In this document: in pieces, positions 16,281-27,396 of the stretch
Numbering within the stretch: position 1 is the stretch's first letter
Layout: each line of letters starts with the position of its first letter
Assembly: GCA_035578905.1 (NCBI GenBank)
Contig: JAQJVL010000283.1
Coordinates: forward strand, 186,001-250,000
Source of the DNA: Stictocephala bisonia
Taxonomy: Eukaryota > Arthropoda > Insecta > Hemiptera > Membracidae
DNA: 64,000 nucleotides
Reading direction: 5' to 3'
The notes under the pieces: generated by a model
Told to the model about the DNA's origin: nothing
Seen by the model: the letters and a program-made list of their open reading frames with translations, nothing else
The model's database searches: none
Position numbers and translations under genes: made by a program

Positions 16281-16884
16281 ATTACTGATATGGTATGAAC
16301 TATCTTATTAGATTATTTAAGAAAAGAATCGCAAATGAGCGTATTTCAATATTTTACAAGTCACCTTGAAAGTAAATAAAGTGAGAACACGAAGTTGTCA
16401 AACGAAAGCCAAATTACATCAGTATGTACATTTGCGATTACATTAGCATTTATGTTAACAATCGATCTTGCCTGCATGAAGAACCTTATATAAGAGCCGA
16501 CCATGTCTGAGTCCTATCAGCTGATCAATTTTAAATTTTATTATTATTTTCAAACATTTTCTCAATCAAGTGTCACCTTATTAATAATAGATATTTTTAT
16601 ATTGGTTTCGTTTTTTAGTAGGCTATAGGACTTTTTTTAGTACATTATAGTAAAGAGGCTTGAACAGTAAAAAATAACATGTTTTAACTTCAGAACTGTG
16701 TCTTCTTGGCACATTCCTGATGCATTAATATGATTTTAATTTAAATGTATACATTAAAATACTATACACAAACTATAGCGTACTTTATGACCAAGGAATT
16801 ATACCTTATACATTTTACAAGAATTTTACAAGGCGTTTATTTGAGGGTATACAATTCGTTATGAATATTCTCTATTAACAGCGT
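16281..16884. other. AT-rich non-coding stretch
   Basis: No gene recognised. It probably includes the undefined 3' end of the preceding LINE relic. A TATATAAG box at 16487-16494 precedes an ATG near 16504, but the frame is not protein-like. Confidence 0.45.
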
Positions 16885-17155
16885 ACACTCAATGATTACC
16901 ATCGACGTGTACACTACAGGGTTCAGATGTTGTGTAGGGAACAGAACTGAGTGTTAGACTTGTCAGATAGCTGAAAATTAGTTCAAATCCACGTGGTTCG
17001 GATTCCACGTAAATATTTAGATCCCTTAGTTGCCCTGGTTATTGGGCTATTAATCAATATCACTTTCTGAGGAACAGTCGACCTTAGTTAGTACTAATGA
17101 CTACACTCATTCGCCCGTATCTAGACGATCGGCGTTTTGCTAATGAATATCCTAT
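16885..17155 (+). mobile_element. SINE-like dispersed repeat, copy 2 (longest)
   Basis: Matches 9101-9268 (inverted) in its 5' part, and its 3' part matches the SINE at 25264-25530. The shared 3' blocks are ATTGGGC.ATTAAT, TTTCTGAGGAACAGTCG, AATGACTACA.TC and GACGATCGGCGT. A B-box-like GGTTCGGATTCC lies at 16995-17006, consistent with a tRNA-derived RNA polymerase III promoter. The ends are approximate. Confidence 0.75.
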
Positions 17156-17354
17156 ACCATGTGTTTGTAACAGTGAATAATTTACAAAAACTTATAAATT
17201 TGTTACGTTACAAAGTGTATCAATTAAGGAAATAAATGACTAGAGCGAACATGATGATGTTGCAATGTCAAAGGCTTGTTTGTTATATTCAGGAAAAACT
17301 GGAAGCACACCAGATGAAAATTGTAGGTGAAGGCAAAATTAAAAACAGGTGTAA

Positions 17355-17445
17355 TTAAAGAGGCAGGCACGTGTGATGAACTATGCGGCCTTGAAGTTTA
17401 AATTGTTTCTTCCGATCTTTTTCATCAAAAACACTGTATGTCTCA
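17355..17445 (+). repeat. Dispersed repeat family X, copy 1
   Basis: Contains GCAGGCACGTGTGATGAACT followed by GCGGCCTTGAAGTTTAA. The same module recurs at 19913-19985 (+) and inverted at 24435-24505. The family is unidentified; the three copies define it only as interspersed. Confidence 0.7.
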
Positions 17446-19310
17446 CCGACCTACCTAAGTACGAAGCAAGCGTATGACATATAAAAGGGTTGGTTACTTA
17501 AACACCAATCCTCCTACTGGCCAATTTAATTGTCAAGTTTCAAAAACAGCCCTTAGGCCCAAACATGCAACTCTCGACAAGAATGGCTAAACTAGCTGAG
17601 TGTGAGTTTAATCACAAAGTCAAGAATTACCTACTGCTTTCAGAATTCTTAGAAAACTGCCGTAATCGCTATAGAAAAAGACAAAGTTGTGACGCCTGTT
17701 TGTAATGTTAGCACATTAGACCACTAGATCGATCACACACAAAAAAACTTAAATGTCTCCCTAACAAGTTAAGTTCAACTTGAAGTTGGTGCTATGGAGA
17801 CACGCTCGTCACTCAGTTCTGTGTCAGCAGTACGAATCCCCCTATCCACATAACGTCGATCTATACAAGTGCTTTCCTGCTGCCCGTAGAAACCGGAACT
17901 CTTTCCAATTTTAAATTCCTTGAATAATCAACCCCGGTTCATGGCGTTTAAGCAGTATTTAAGCCTCCAAATGATTTAATTTTGATTCTGATTTTTAATG
18001 CGTAAGGCTCGATTTAAGTTCCACTCTTTAAATGTAAGGGTTGATTGTAAGGGAGGACTCTTTAGTCCTATGAGATAGAACTCTAGATGTGTAGATTATG
18101 TATGTTGAAGCTACAGATTTCATTGACATCTCATGTTTCTTCTTCTCTTTACGTACATTACTTCTTAAACTATATATTTCTTTAACTACAGATTGTTCTG
18201 TAGCATTCCGTGGGCTGAATCTCTGTTTTCATGGTCGTGGTATTCTTTGCTTTTTGTACGCCTCAAACAAGTTTGTGATTTGTATATTTCAATTTACTCT
18301 TCAATCTCTTGGTTTGGTTTGCGATTTGACATGATGGAGTTGTCAACACAGCAAGTGAGGACATGACGCAGATTGGGCACGAACAAAAATTAACACACTA
18401 TTGTACAGATAAACACAAAGACGATACGCGCTCTTTACACAACAAACTAGCCAAAACTAACATAAAACCTAAAACCTGTACAGGTGTACTGGATTGACTC
18501 ACACACTAGCGCAGGTTTTCACGTCTGCACAGGTAGAAAATACTGAATTTCGATTCTTCTCCGGTTGCAGTTCCTCTCCGATGTACTGTAAACATGTATG
18601 CCCGGCCTTAGTTACGATCGCCAATCACAATGATGTCGCTGTTTTGAATGTACTATACGTATGTGCTTCGTTTCGTAATGCATTGGACTGTGTGTTGTAT
18701 ATGTGATTCGCCTATGATTGCAGTCCTTGTCTCTCCATGTCGAGACTAATCAGACTCCATTGTTGCAGTCTTATAAGGTTGTCCTAGACCAGTGTAGCCT
18801 TGTCCCGGCTTCCACAAAACAAAACATCTGCCAAACTGTGGCACTATCTTCTAACTTCGTAAAGCCAGCTCACTTCGATGAGCAATCATTATTTTGTCAT
18901 ATTCACGATTTCGTTCAATTTACATTGTTTAATAGTCGCAACGTGCTTACGTGACTAAAATAAATCAATACAAATTACGTCGTCTTCCCTAATGATAAAG
19001 TGAAGAATTTAGGATTGTGGTTGTTAAAGATGAAATCGTTAAGTGTTTTCTGTTATTCACAGCCTTAAACGTTTTACTCCTTTACATGAAAGTTATTTTA
19101 GTTAGCACTATGATATTCCGATACTTTGATTACTGTGACATCGTGATAGACTGTTTAACTCTCTGATAAGTTAAATCGTACACAAACGTATTATACTTGT
19201 TTCACCTTAAACTTAAGGCGTGATGTTCATGTCACACCCTTATTTCGATTTTATAAACTCTATATTTTCTTAAATTTAGGTAACTCCAAAAACATCACGC
19301 CTTTACGCAT
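17446..19310. other. Non-coding stretch, unidentified
   Basis: Less AT-rich than its surroundings, with several 70-78-codon open frames at 18098-18334, 18494-18706 and 18718-18954 on the + strand. These do not join into one protein, show no motif I know and lack convincing splice signals. It could be the non-coding part of the LINE that ends near 19912. That is only a guess from position. Confidence 0.4.
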
Positions 19311-19912
19311 AATATCACGCATATTACGCTTGCACGCTGTACTAGAAACCGGTTCACATTGGTACAGATATGATCGTTTTAAATTTCTTTCCCAAATCAA
19401 TATTCATGTCACTACATTAGAGAACAGATTTTTTCAGCTATCTGTATATTCCCCGTCTTAAGTCAATGTTCCTCAATCAATCATTTACAGCTTCAGTTTT
19501 CCGTTTATGGAATTCCTTTACAGTCAGCATGAAAAATATGGACGATACCATTGGTTTAGGGCTGGTTTGAAGGACCTGCTTTTGCAGGACTCGCAGCGTG
19601 ACGTGTGTGTTGTGGGGTACTGTTTTCATGGCGGATTATCGAGTGATTGAGTATGTATATAATTTTTACTATATCCAGTTTATTCACTACATTTTTAGTA
19701 ATAAAGTAAATTATATTAGTTTTATGTTTAATGTTTTATTCATTTTTTTATTTATATGTTTCACTTTGTAACTTGTAAGTTTTGTTTAGGTTTCAATTTA
19801 TTTGATAATTAAATTTGTCATTGTTTCTACACTATTATATAAGGTTGAGTTGAAAAGAGTACTTACTAGTCCTACCTCCGCCTTTCAATAAAGACATTCA
19901 TTCATTAGATAA
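19311..19912 (+). pseudogene. LINE 3' end relic with (CATT)n tail
   Basis: Around 19480-19540 a frame reads like SFTASVFRLWNSFTVSMKN. This is the FRxWNSLP block that closes many non-LTR reverse-transcriptase ORFs. A one-base shift then gives a FRAGLKDLLLQDSQ-like end. An AT-rich 3' UTR follows, ending TCAATAAAGACATTCATTCATT near 19905, a polyadenylation-like signal with a short CATT tail. The upstream RT domain is not present, so this is a 5'-truncated, decayed insertion. Confidence 0.65.
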
Positions 19913-19985
19913 GCAGGCATGTGTGATGAATTATGCAGCCTTGAAGTTTAATCTGTTTGTGCCAAACCTTCATCAACAACGATCC
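19913..19985 (+). repeat. Dispersed repeat family X, copy 2
   Basis: Reads GCAGGCATGTGTGATGAATT then GCAGCCTTGAAGTTTAA, parallel to the copy at 17355. It directly abuts the LINE tail. Confidence 0.7.
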
Positions 19986-20137
19986 TTACGTTTACCTATA
20001 ACTAGCTCGCCGAACTTATCTACGCTCATGATCGTACACAGAGTATCTTACCTACAAAACACTTACCCTAGTGACGCAATATAAGGAGGATGATTTCATT
20101 ATTTGAGCATGAAGTGAAAATACATTTTTTATTTAAC

Positions 20138-20360
20138 CTCACTCGTCAGTTTACACGGGCCTTATACCAATAGTTGTAATACGTTAATTGCAACCAACTT
20201 ACTGAACTTATCGCAACCTTGGGGTCCTGAAAACCAGCGGTTTTCCGTATGGTATAGCCTGTTGGCATGTGCGTGTACGTTATTCAACGAGTGAAGTACC
20301 GAAAGTTAGTACAGTTGAGGATTCGAATCTTTGAACTTGCCCTCTGCAGTCCGAAGCATA
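20138..20360 (-). mobile_element. tRNA-derived SINE (second family) split by a ~100-bp insertion
   Basis: Two blocks match the SINE at 57868-58015: CTCACTCGTCAGTTTACACGG at the left, and GTGCGTG...TTATTCAACGAGT.AAGTACC plus GGATTCGAATCT (B box, 20319-20330, read on the - strand) at the right. In the other copy these blocks are nearly adjacent. Here about 100 bp separates them, beginning TATACCAA and ending TGGTATAG, which suggests a nested insertion. Confidence 0.6.
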
Positions 20361-21240
20361 CAAATGAAACGAGACTGTTATAAGCACTCTATTAAGTGAT
20401 TCTTGATCCGAGTGCAGCAAAGCTAGTCCTTTTTTTCACCGAACTAAGAAGAGAAGCTCAATTTTCCGATATGACATTTATATAATTTACTGTGTATAAA
20501 TTAGTGAATGATTGCTCTATGAAGTATATAACTTATTTTTCAGTTAGCAATCTTGAATATCAAAATATATTAAACGTTTTTAAATTTTGGTTTCGATATG
20601 ATTAACATTGTTTTCAATAGGATTATCCATTATGATGAATCCTTTTTTTAACGTTTGGGCGTAGCGCTTGGTTTATTCCATACAAGTTTATAACAGTTAT
20701 ATTAGGGTTTAACGGTCAAAATATATCAAATATATATTATATTGTAGTTAAATGTCAAATTTACCATCAGTTGTCTGTCCAACCCCGGAATGGTCGGCAA
20801 TCATGGATCTATTCTACATAAGACCTATATTGACCTATATAAATGAGATCAATATTTTATTTATTTTTCCGATAATATTTTGTACATACTTAAATGAAGA
20901 CTTACTTAGCGTATTTTATTTTTTATTTTAATGTTTGTAATAGACGTAAGTAAAATTTCTATAACTGTAAAATTAAAAACATTAAATATTTTAAAAACGT
21001 TTTGTCAAAATTTAAATCATTAATCAGTTAATGAACAAACACTTTACAGTGCAGTGGTGCTATGTTTAGCCTGATTTGTGAAAATTTAACATTAGTCTTA
21101 TGGAGAACAGATTTGTTTTGGGCGAAAGTCGAATCTTAGCTGATAAAAGGAAATGTTTTATGGTCTTTAGTAGGGTGAAATGCCCAATAAAGATAGTTCC
21201 CAGAAGAAGATAGTTTTCCTCTTTAACTTTATATAAATAT
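20361..21240. other. AT-rich non-coding stretch upstream of the takeout-like gene
   Basis: No gene recognised. A minus-strand open frame at 21066-21284 overlaps the tail of the SINE at 21241-21373 and has no family resemblance. Confidence 0.5.
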
Positions 21241-21373
21241 ATATTTTCTTTTTTTCTATGGACAACGAACCACGCTAGCGGCACAGGGGTATATTCTGTT
21301 AAAGTTCACACCGGGAATCGAACTCGGGCCGGTGCGTGGCGAGCCTTCGCCGTAGCCCCTCATCTACGGCCGC
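21241..21373 (-). mobile_element. Short tRNA-derived SINE, third family
   Basis: On the - strand it reads GCGGCCGTAGATGAGGGGCT near its start. The B box is GAGTTCGATTCCCGG (about 21310-21325), followed by a GTGTGAACTTTAACAG body, and it ends in an A-rich tail (GAAAAAAAGAAAATATAT). Length, internal promoter boxes and A-rich end fit a tRNA-derived SINE. The head is too divergent to be a working tRNA gene. It lies about 260 bp upstream of the takeout-like start codon. Confidence 0.7.
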
Positions 21374-21595
21374 TCCTCATCAATCCTAGCTAATCTTCGC
21401 TCATCAGAATGTCTAATGACTCCACTCCCAACCTCCCTCTTAACCCGGAGCAGTAAAAACACGTGTGTGCGAATGGACATGAATTTAATGTAAATAAGAG
21501 TGGAGAGTAGCTGACCTTGCTTACTTTCGAGTAGCATCAAAGCCAGCTCAAGGTCTGAGAGAGTAGCCTACACATGTGCGACTGTGTACATACAG

Positions 21596-21603
21596 TATAT
21601 ATA
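21596..21603 (+). promoter_or_regulatory. Candidate TATA box of the takeout-like gene
   Basis: TATATATA lies about 34 bp upstream of the start codon at 21637. If transcription begins at the usual 25-30 bp downstream, the 5' UTR would be extremely short. That is possible but makes the call tentative; an upstream non-coding exon is the alternative. Confidence 0.4.
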
Positions 21604-21636
21604 CAGCGGCAGAGCAAAGAGCTGGAGTCTGTCGAC

Positions 21637-21700
21637 ATGTCTCCGCTAGGGTTGTTATCTGTGGTCCTTCTACTTACAAACGGTGCACTGGCAGAACAAT
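21637..21700 (+). CDS. Takeout/JHBP-like gene, exon 1 (signal peptide)
   Basis: The ATG at 21637 opens MSPLGLLSVVLLLTNGALAE, a textbook signal peptide: short n-region, Leu/Val core, and an Ala-x-Ala type end (GALA). The exon ends in phase 1 at a perfect donor, GTAAGT (21701). Takeout/JHBP proteins are secreted carriers of hydrophobic ligands such as juvenile hormone, and their first exon usually encodes just the signal peptide. Linking it to the JHBP exons beginning 7.8 kb downstream on the same strand is inference from this architecture. The next expected exon (the paired-cysteine segment after the signal peptide) was not found in between. Confidence 0.65.
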
Positions 21701-21934
21701 GTAAGTTACTTTATACTATTTATAGCTAAAATGTTTTCATTAAAAAAATAATATGAATCATTTTTATTATTTTTTGAAAAAATTGATATCTACAGTATTT
21801 ATTTATGCTATCACATCTTTTATTAATTTTAATAGTTTTAATAATTTTACTAACGGTATTGTCTTAAACTCTGATCTAATTTTCGTTTTATGTGTGTAAT
21901 ATATTGGATATGAACTGCCTTGAAGTAATTCAAT

Positions 21935-22060
21935 ACACATCTCTAAGACGCCGATCATAAAAATATGGGCAAATATGAATGGTGAATGAGTGAGATGAGT
22001 GTAGATGAAGGAGTGTAGTCATTGTTACTATCTGAGTTCGACTTAGATTAGAAAGGACTT
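21935..22060 (-). mobile_element. SINE 3'-module fragment
   Basis: On the - strand this matches the 3' module of the SINEs at 16885 and 25264: the GATCGGCGTCTTA end, a CCCATATT-type segment, repeats of ACTCA, and the AATGACTACA block. The head is missing. It lies in the first intron of the takeout-like gene. Confidence 0.65.
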
Positions 22061-22188
22061 TTATAGCCAGGGCACAATGTAATATAATACATGCAGATTC
22101 TCTGTAGCGTCTATAATGTACAGGGTATGACACATCTAAGAGCCCTTGTACACTGTATATGGCTGACCTGGCTACAGACTTCCTGGTG

Positions 22189-23930
22189 TTTGTCTGATAT
22201 AGATTTATGATAAGAACAACGTAATGGAATTTGTTTGATTTATATTTTTGATAGGAACAACCATACTAGAGTTTGTTTGATTTATATTTCTGATAGGAAT
22301 AACAGTGCTAGAGTTTGTTTGATTTATATTTCTGATAGGAACAACAGTACTAGACTGTTTGATTTATATTTCTGATAGGAACAACAGTACAAGAGTTTGT
22401 TTGATTTATATTTCTGATAGGAACAACAGTACAAGAGTTTGTTTGATTTATATTTCTGATAGGAACAACAGTACAAGAGTTTGTTTGATTTATATTTCTG
22501 ATAGGAACAACAGTACAAGAGTTTGTTTGATTTATATTTCTGATAGGAACAACAGTACTAGAGTTTGTTTGATTTATATTTCTGATAGGAACAACAGTGC
22601 TAGAGTTTGTTTGATTTATATTTCTGATAGGAACAACAGTACAAGAGTTTGTTTGATTTATATTTCTGATAGGAACAACAGTGCTAAAGTTTGTTAGATT
22701 TATATTTCTGATAGGAACAACAGTACTAGACTTTGTTTGATTTATATTTCTGATAGGAACAACAGTACAAGAGTTTGTTTGATTTATATTTCTGATAGGA
22801 ACAACAGTACAAGAGTTTGTTTGATTTATATTTCTGATAGGAACAACAGTGCTAGAGTTTGTTTTATTTATATTTCTGATAGGAACAACAGTGCTAGAGT
22901 TTGATTGATTTATATTTCTGATAGTAACAACAGTACTAGAGTTTGTTTGATTTATATTTCTGATAGTAACAACAGTACTAGAGTTTGTTTAATTTATATT
23001 TCTGATAGGAACAACAGTGCTAGAGTTTGTTTGATTTATATTTCTGATAGTAACAACAGTACTAGAGTTTGTTTGATTTATATTTCTGATAGTAACAACA
23101 GTGCTAGAGTTTGTTTGATTTATATTTCTGATAGGAACAACAGTACTAGAGTTTGTTTAATTTATATTTCTGATAGTAACAACAGTACTAGAGTTTGTTT
23201 AATTTATATTTCTGATAGGAACAACAGTGCTAGAGTTTGTTTGATTTATATTTCTGATAGTAACAACAGTACTAGAGTTTGTTTGATTTATATTTCTGAC
23301 AGGAACAACAGTGCTAGAGTTTGTTTGATTTATATTTCTGATAGGAACAACAGTACTAGAGTTTGTTTGATTTATATTTCTGATAGTAACAACTGTACTA
23401 GAGTTTGTTTAATTTATATTTCTGATAGTAACAACAGTACTAGAGTTTGTTTGATTTATATTTCTGATAGTAACAACAGTGCTAGAGTTTGTTTAATTTA
23501 TATTTCTGATAGGAACAACAGTGCTAGAGTTTGTTTGATTTATATTTTTGATAGGAACAACAGTACTAGAGTTTGTTTGATTTATATTTCTGATAGTAAC
23601 AAAAGTAATTGAGTTTGTTTGATTCATATTTCTGATAGTAACAACAGTACTAGAGTTTGTTTGATTTATATTTCTGATAGTAACAACAGTGCTAGAGTTT
23701 GTTTGATTTATATTTCTGATAGGAACAACAGTACTAGAGTTTGTTTGATTTATATTTCTGATAGTAACAACAGTGCTGGAGTTTGTTTGATTTATATTTC
23801 TGATAGGAACAACATTACTAGAAATTGTTTTATTTATGTTTGTGATAGTAACAAAAGTAATTGAGTTTGTTTGATTCATATTTCTGATAGGAACAACAGT
23901 ACTAGAGTTTGTCTGTCATATATTTCTACC
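22189..23930 (+). repeat. 42-bp minisatellite, about 41 copies, in intron 1
   Basis: The unit is about GTTTGTTTGATTTATATTTC followed by TGATAGGAACAACAGTACTAGA. Because 42 is divisible by 3, it reads open on both strands as a 14-residue repeat (for example LIYISDRNNSTRVC), but there is no start context or flanking exon and it is not a protein gene. Copies fall into sequence types (GATAGG or GATAGT; GTACTA, GTACAA or GTGCTA). Before about 22905 the GATAGG type is uniform; after it the types mix. Outer copies are the most degenerate. Confidence 0.95.
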
Positions 23931-24434
23931 ACGGCTAGAAATTAAATTCATTATTTAATGAATGAAGAATAAAGATGTAGTATAACTGTTGTTTAGCCGT
24001 TATAAGCCTACCCATTCTCAGCGTAGTGCCTTTTTCGATACGAGCACAACCTTATTTTAACATATAACTAAATGCTCGTCTTCTATCCGCAAATAGTTCC
24101 TACAATCACTTTCACGAGTTTCATATCAGAGTAATTTTCTTTCTTCTTCTACCAATTTTTAGTCTACATTTGCCTCCTCTTTTGTTTCACATTGCTATTT
24201 ACTGCACCAATCTATAAAACCGCAAAAACTTTATTTTTCGTTACTAAAGCCAACTTCTAGCATGACAAAGGCAAACACCATTAACAGTTTGTGGCGCATG
24301 ACGTGCCAAAATTTTAAAAATGGTACAACGTGCACTAGTACGTGTACTGTGTATCGGCTTTAGATACCCAGTATACAGTCATGAAGGTAAAAAAATAATT
24401 GATGAGCCATTAGTAGTTAGCGCAAAGAGTATTT

Positions 24435-24505
24435 TTATTGAAGGTTTGGAACAAACAAATTAAACATCAAGGCTGCATAGTTCTTTACACGTGCCTGCTA
24501 ATTTA
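24435..24505 (-). repeat. Dispersed repeat family X, copy 3 (inverted)
   Basis: On the - strand it reads GCAGGCACGTGTAAAGAACT then GCAGCCTTGATGTTTAATTTG, parallel to the copies at 17355 and 19913. Confidence 0.7.
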
Positions 24506-24893
24506 ATGGTTTACGATTTTTTCTACAATGATCCTATGTTATGCTGAAGGTAATAAAGCCTTGGCAATGATGTTGCAAAATTAGGATGTAGTCATTAATT
24601 TACTTGATTGACATATACTGGCTATTAATCACTTTGTTAATTCTCCAATTTTACACTAACACTTATGAATCTTAATTCTTGTAGATACTCCAGTGTTGGA
24701 AATTCCTATCATAACACTGTAAAAAAATAACCTCGTTTTTTATATTTTTCAGTAACTTCTCATTCCAATTCAAAACACTTGTACAGGGTCTTATAATGGA
24801 CCTTCAAAATAAAATATACATTTTCAGTTTCTCCGCAGATATTTTATTTATTCATTTTTATTTTTAAATACAATATAAGGGATTCATTGTTTT

Positions 24894-24933
24894 GGATTTT
24901 TATTGGATTCATACTGGAATCCAATAAAAATCC
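24894..24933. repeat. Perfect inverted repeat, 17-bp arms, 6-bp loop
   Basis: Left arm GGATTTTTATTGGATTC (24894-24910), loop ATACTG, right arm GAATCCAATAAAAATCC (24917-24933). There is no T-run or other context suggesting a specific role. Confidence 0.9.
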
Positions 24934-25263
24934 ATGACACATGTGAGACTGTCAACTTGAAACATGTGGAACTGAGTAGTCTCTTAAAAGTAGGCTTGCC
25001 ATAATTTGACCGGGAGAATACTCCCCCCTCCTCTAAATGAAGAACTATCCAGTGGTCAAAATTTTGAAACGCAAAACTTAATTAGAACATTAGGCTAAAT
25101 TTTTATTATGTGTATTATGCAAGCCATTTTAGTGTCCATTTTATTAGGGCTTTTAGCCTTTAGATTGCACTAAAAAAATCGTTATGGAGTTAGAAGAGGC
25201 ATGTAATTGGTAAATTAATAAATGTTTAAGTCCGAAAAAGTATCAAGTATCTGATTTGAACAA

Positions 25264-25600
25264 ATTGGTCGGTAGCGTAGTTGGTTCAATCCCAGCTTCA
25301 TGTGCTAAAGGTTGTCAGTTCGATCCCAATCAGAGTCATAATACATTTTGAGAAGGATCAGCTGATAACCACCGGCTGTTCATTTGTCATTGGGCCATTA
25401 ATTAATGACATTTTCTAAGGAATAGTCGGCCTTAGTTTGTAACAATGACTACATTCGCTCATTACACTCATCACACTCATTCAAAATCCATATTCGCCCA
25501 CATCTTGACGATCGGCGTCTTATGAATAAATAAATAAAATAAAAATAAATAAAAAAAATAAACAAATAGGAACAGTTAAATAAAACTAAAAAAATCCTAT
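25264..25600 (+). mobile_element. tRNA-derived SINE with A/B boxes and AATAAA-type tail
   Basis: The A box is TAGCGTAGTTGG (25273-25284) and the B box CAGTTCGATCCCAA (from about 25317), at normal tRNA spacing. A tRNA-unrelated body follows, sharing its 3' module (ATTGGGCCATTAATTAATGA, GACGATCGGCGTCTTATGAA) with the repeat at 16885. It ends in a run of AATAAATAAATAAAA. The copy looks complete and sits in intron 1 of the takeout-like gene. A short CATT/CACTCATT repeat is expanded near 25455-25485. Confidence 0.85.
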
Positions 25601-25683
25601 TAAATCAGTTTAGTATTTTATTCTAACAAGTAATCAAAAGACACAGAAATAAAAAAAATTGGTAAGTTAACGCACAAACAAAT

Positions 25684-27395
25684 CTAATCATTGCTTCCAA
25701 ACCATTCATATTTTTCAATTGAATAAACCTTTTTCAAGATGATTTTTTTCTTTTTGATCTTCTGATAAAAATCCGCACAAGACAAGCCAAAGTTAACTTT
25801 ACATTGAATTAATGATATTGCAGTTGACTCTCCCATCAAAGCTCTGTGGTTGAAAAGCTGTTTCCATTTTTCCTCTGATTGAACGTTTATATCTTCATCC
25901 TTTTCCTTCTTTTTCCACTCTTAAATCTTTCCATTCCAACATTCTTTTGCTAGGACCACCTAAAATGTAACCACAGAGAATTAAAAAACTAATTATATGG
26001 TAAGAATTACTGGAAAAAATTACAATGAAGAGATATTAACTTGCTGGTGTACAGTTGAGTTAACAGTTTCAATAATATGATTATTTGGATGTATATTTGC
26101 CGGTAACCGAGAACCAAACTGAAATATGTATTTCACTTGGAACTAATGGTAGAATTGGTGAGTAAACCACAATTAATAATTCAATAGTCAGTTCACAGAA
26201 TGAAATATTTACAACACTTCTCAACACCCATTCTGAATTTGTATTTAATCAACTGCAAAACAAAAATTAGCTATTTAAAATAAGCTTAGAAGCTGCCTGA
26301 AATCATTTTATTTTGAAACTGGCAACTCTTTTATTGTTATTATACTATTATATTCACTGCTGAAATAAATAATTTCTTAGCTTTTGTAAAAAAGTAACTA
26401 ATAAACAAGTTTTTTAGTGAAATAATAATAACAACAATATAAAAATTTTCTCACCTCATCACACAGTTCATCAGTGTTAATAATAGTGTCTTTCATATTC
26501 ATGATAATAGCTGCAGTGTTTTCAAAATTCTCCCAAGTGATTATGTTTCCATTCATCCATGTGAAAGAGTCTGCATCACCAAAATTGTTTTCCCAAAGCT
26601 CAAGGTATGTAATGCAACTGTCATAGAATCCGTTAATGTTCTCTAGCACTTTTTCAGAATTAAAAATACCTTTATCTTTCAATGTTTTGCAGATACTTTT
26701 AGCTCCAGAAGGAATAAAGCTTGTTTCTTTCATTTCCTTTAGGTTGGTTTTCAGCCTTTGCAAAGACTAAACATCTGTGCTCTTTTTCTCTCACCTTCCA
26801 TTGCCAATATGGCCCTGTTAAACACAGCCAGCTGCCCATGCATATATCACAAGTACATTTCTCCATATTCATCTTCAAAGAAGGTCTTGATTAGTGCAGG
26901 GCACATTTCTGGTGACATGAAAGACTTTTTTAGCCCGGCGAATAAATGCAAAATCCTCTCTATTGGTATCATGAAAAGAAATTGTGAGTTTCTATGCTGG
27001 AGAAGTTTTCTGTACTCAAGTTTGGCAAACTCACAGAACTCTTTTAATTGATTCACACGTACTATATAAATATGAAAGTACTTGTATATTTTGACGAGAA
27101 GTGCCTCTACATGAATTGGCAGAGTGTCAACAGCATATTGAACGTAGTTGTGGAGAATATGAGTTCCACAGCCTACTCCACTAACGGTTTCTCCAAGTTG
27201 CTCATTTATTAAAGTGAACACGATCGTTATTCCTCTTCTCTTCACCCCACTGAAGTTTGTTTTGGTGTTGTCACCACAGAAGCAAACCACTTTCTTTTCT
27301 AAATCATTTTCTTTTATTACAGACATTAAGTGAGTTGATAACATCTCCGCTCTATCACCTGTGACTGATTTGAAAGCTAGCAGCTTTACCTTAAC
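25684..27395 (-). pseudogene. hAT-like transposase C-terminal half, with one intron
   Basis: Reading leftward from about 27395, the frame gives LLAFKSVTGDRAEM, then CFCGDNTKTNFSG and GCGTHILHNYVQYAVDTL. The GDNTxTN and GCxxHxLHN blocks mark the catalytic core of hAT-related transposases. It continues as an alpha-helical hAT-like stretch to about 26455. Breaks seen: a TGA after GEMYL (near 26844) and a one-base shift near 26767. A donor (GAG|GTGAGA at 26455/26454) and an acceptor (TTTTAG| at 25959) join in phase 0 to a second exon (25684-25959) containing one in-frame TAA and ending in EKYEWFGSND. The N-terminal part is absent: a 27-bp minisatellite begins where it should be. It lies antisense in intron 1 of the takeout-like gene. 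Confidence 0.7.
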
Positions 27396-27396
27396 T

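Larger units (their letters stand above)
23931..25263. other. Intron DNA of the takeout-like gene
   Basis: AT-rich non-coding sequence holding an inverted copy of dispersed repeat X (24435-24505) and a 17-bp-arm hairpin (24894-24933). No exon for the missing N-terminal cysteine segment could be recognised. Confidence 0.5.

Noticed and set aside
16487..16600. TATATAAG box followed by an ATG, as a possible small gene
   Set aside because: The frame is AT-driven, with no signal peptide or conserved motif and no supporting splice sites.
18098..18954. Three successive 70-78-codon open frames that might be a gene
   Set aside because: They lie in different frames without splice signals, contain no recognised motif, and their amino-acid order looks random.
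21300..21373. Possible tRNA gene on the minus strand
   Set aside because: The B box is good, but the acceptor and anticodon stems do not close and an A-rich tail follows, so a SINE fits better.
22359..23879. Open frames with 14-residue repeats on both strands (LIYISDRNNSTRVC and antisense)
   Set aside because: A 42-bp tandem array is open in several frames by period alone. There is no signal peptide, unique flank or splice link, and both strands are open equally.
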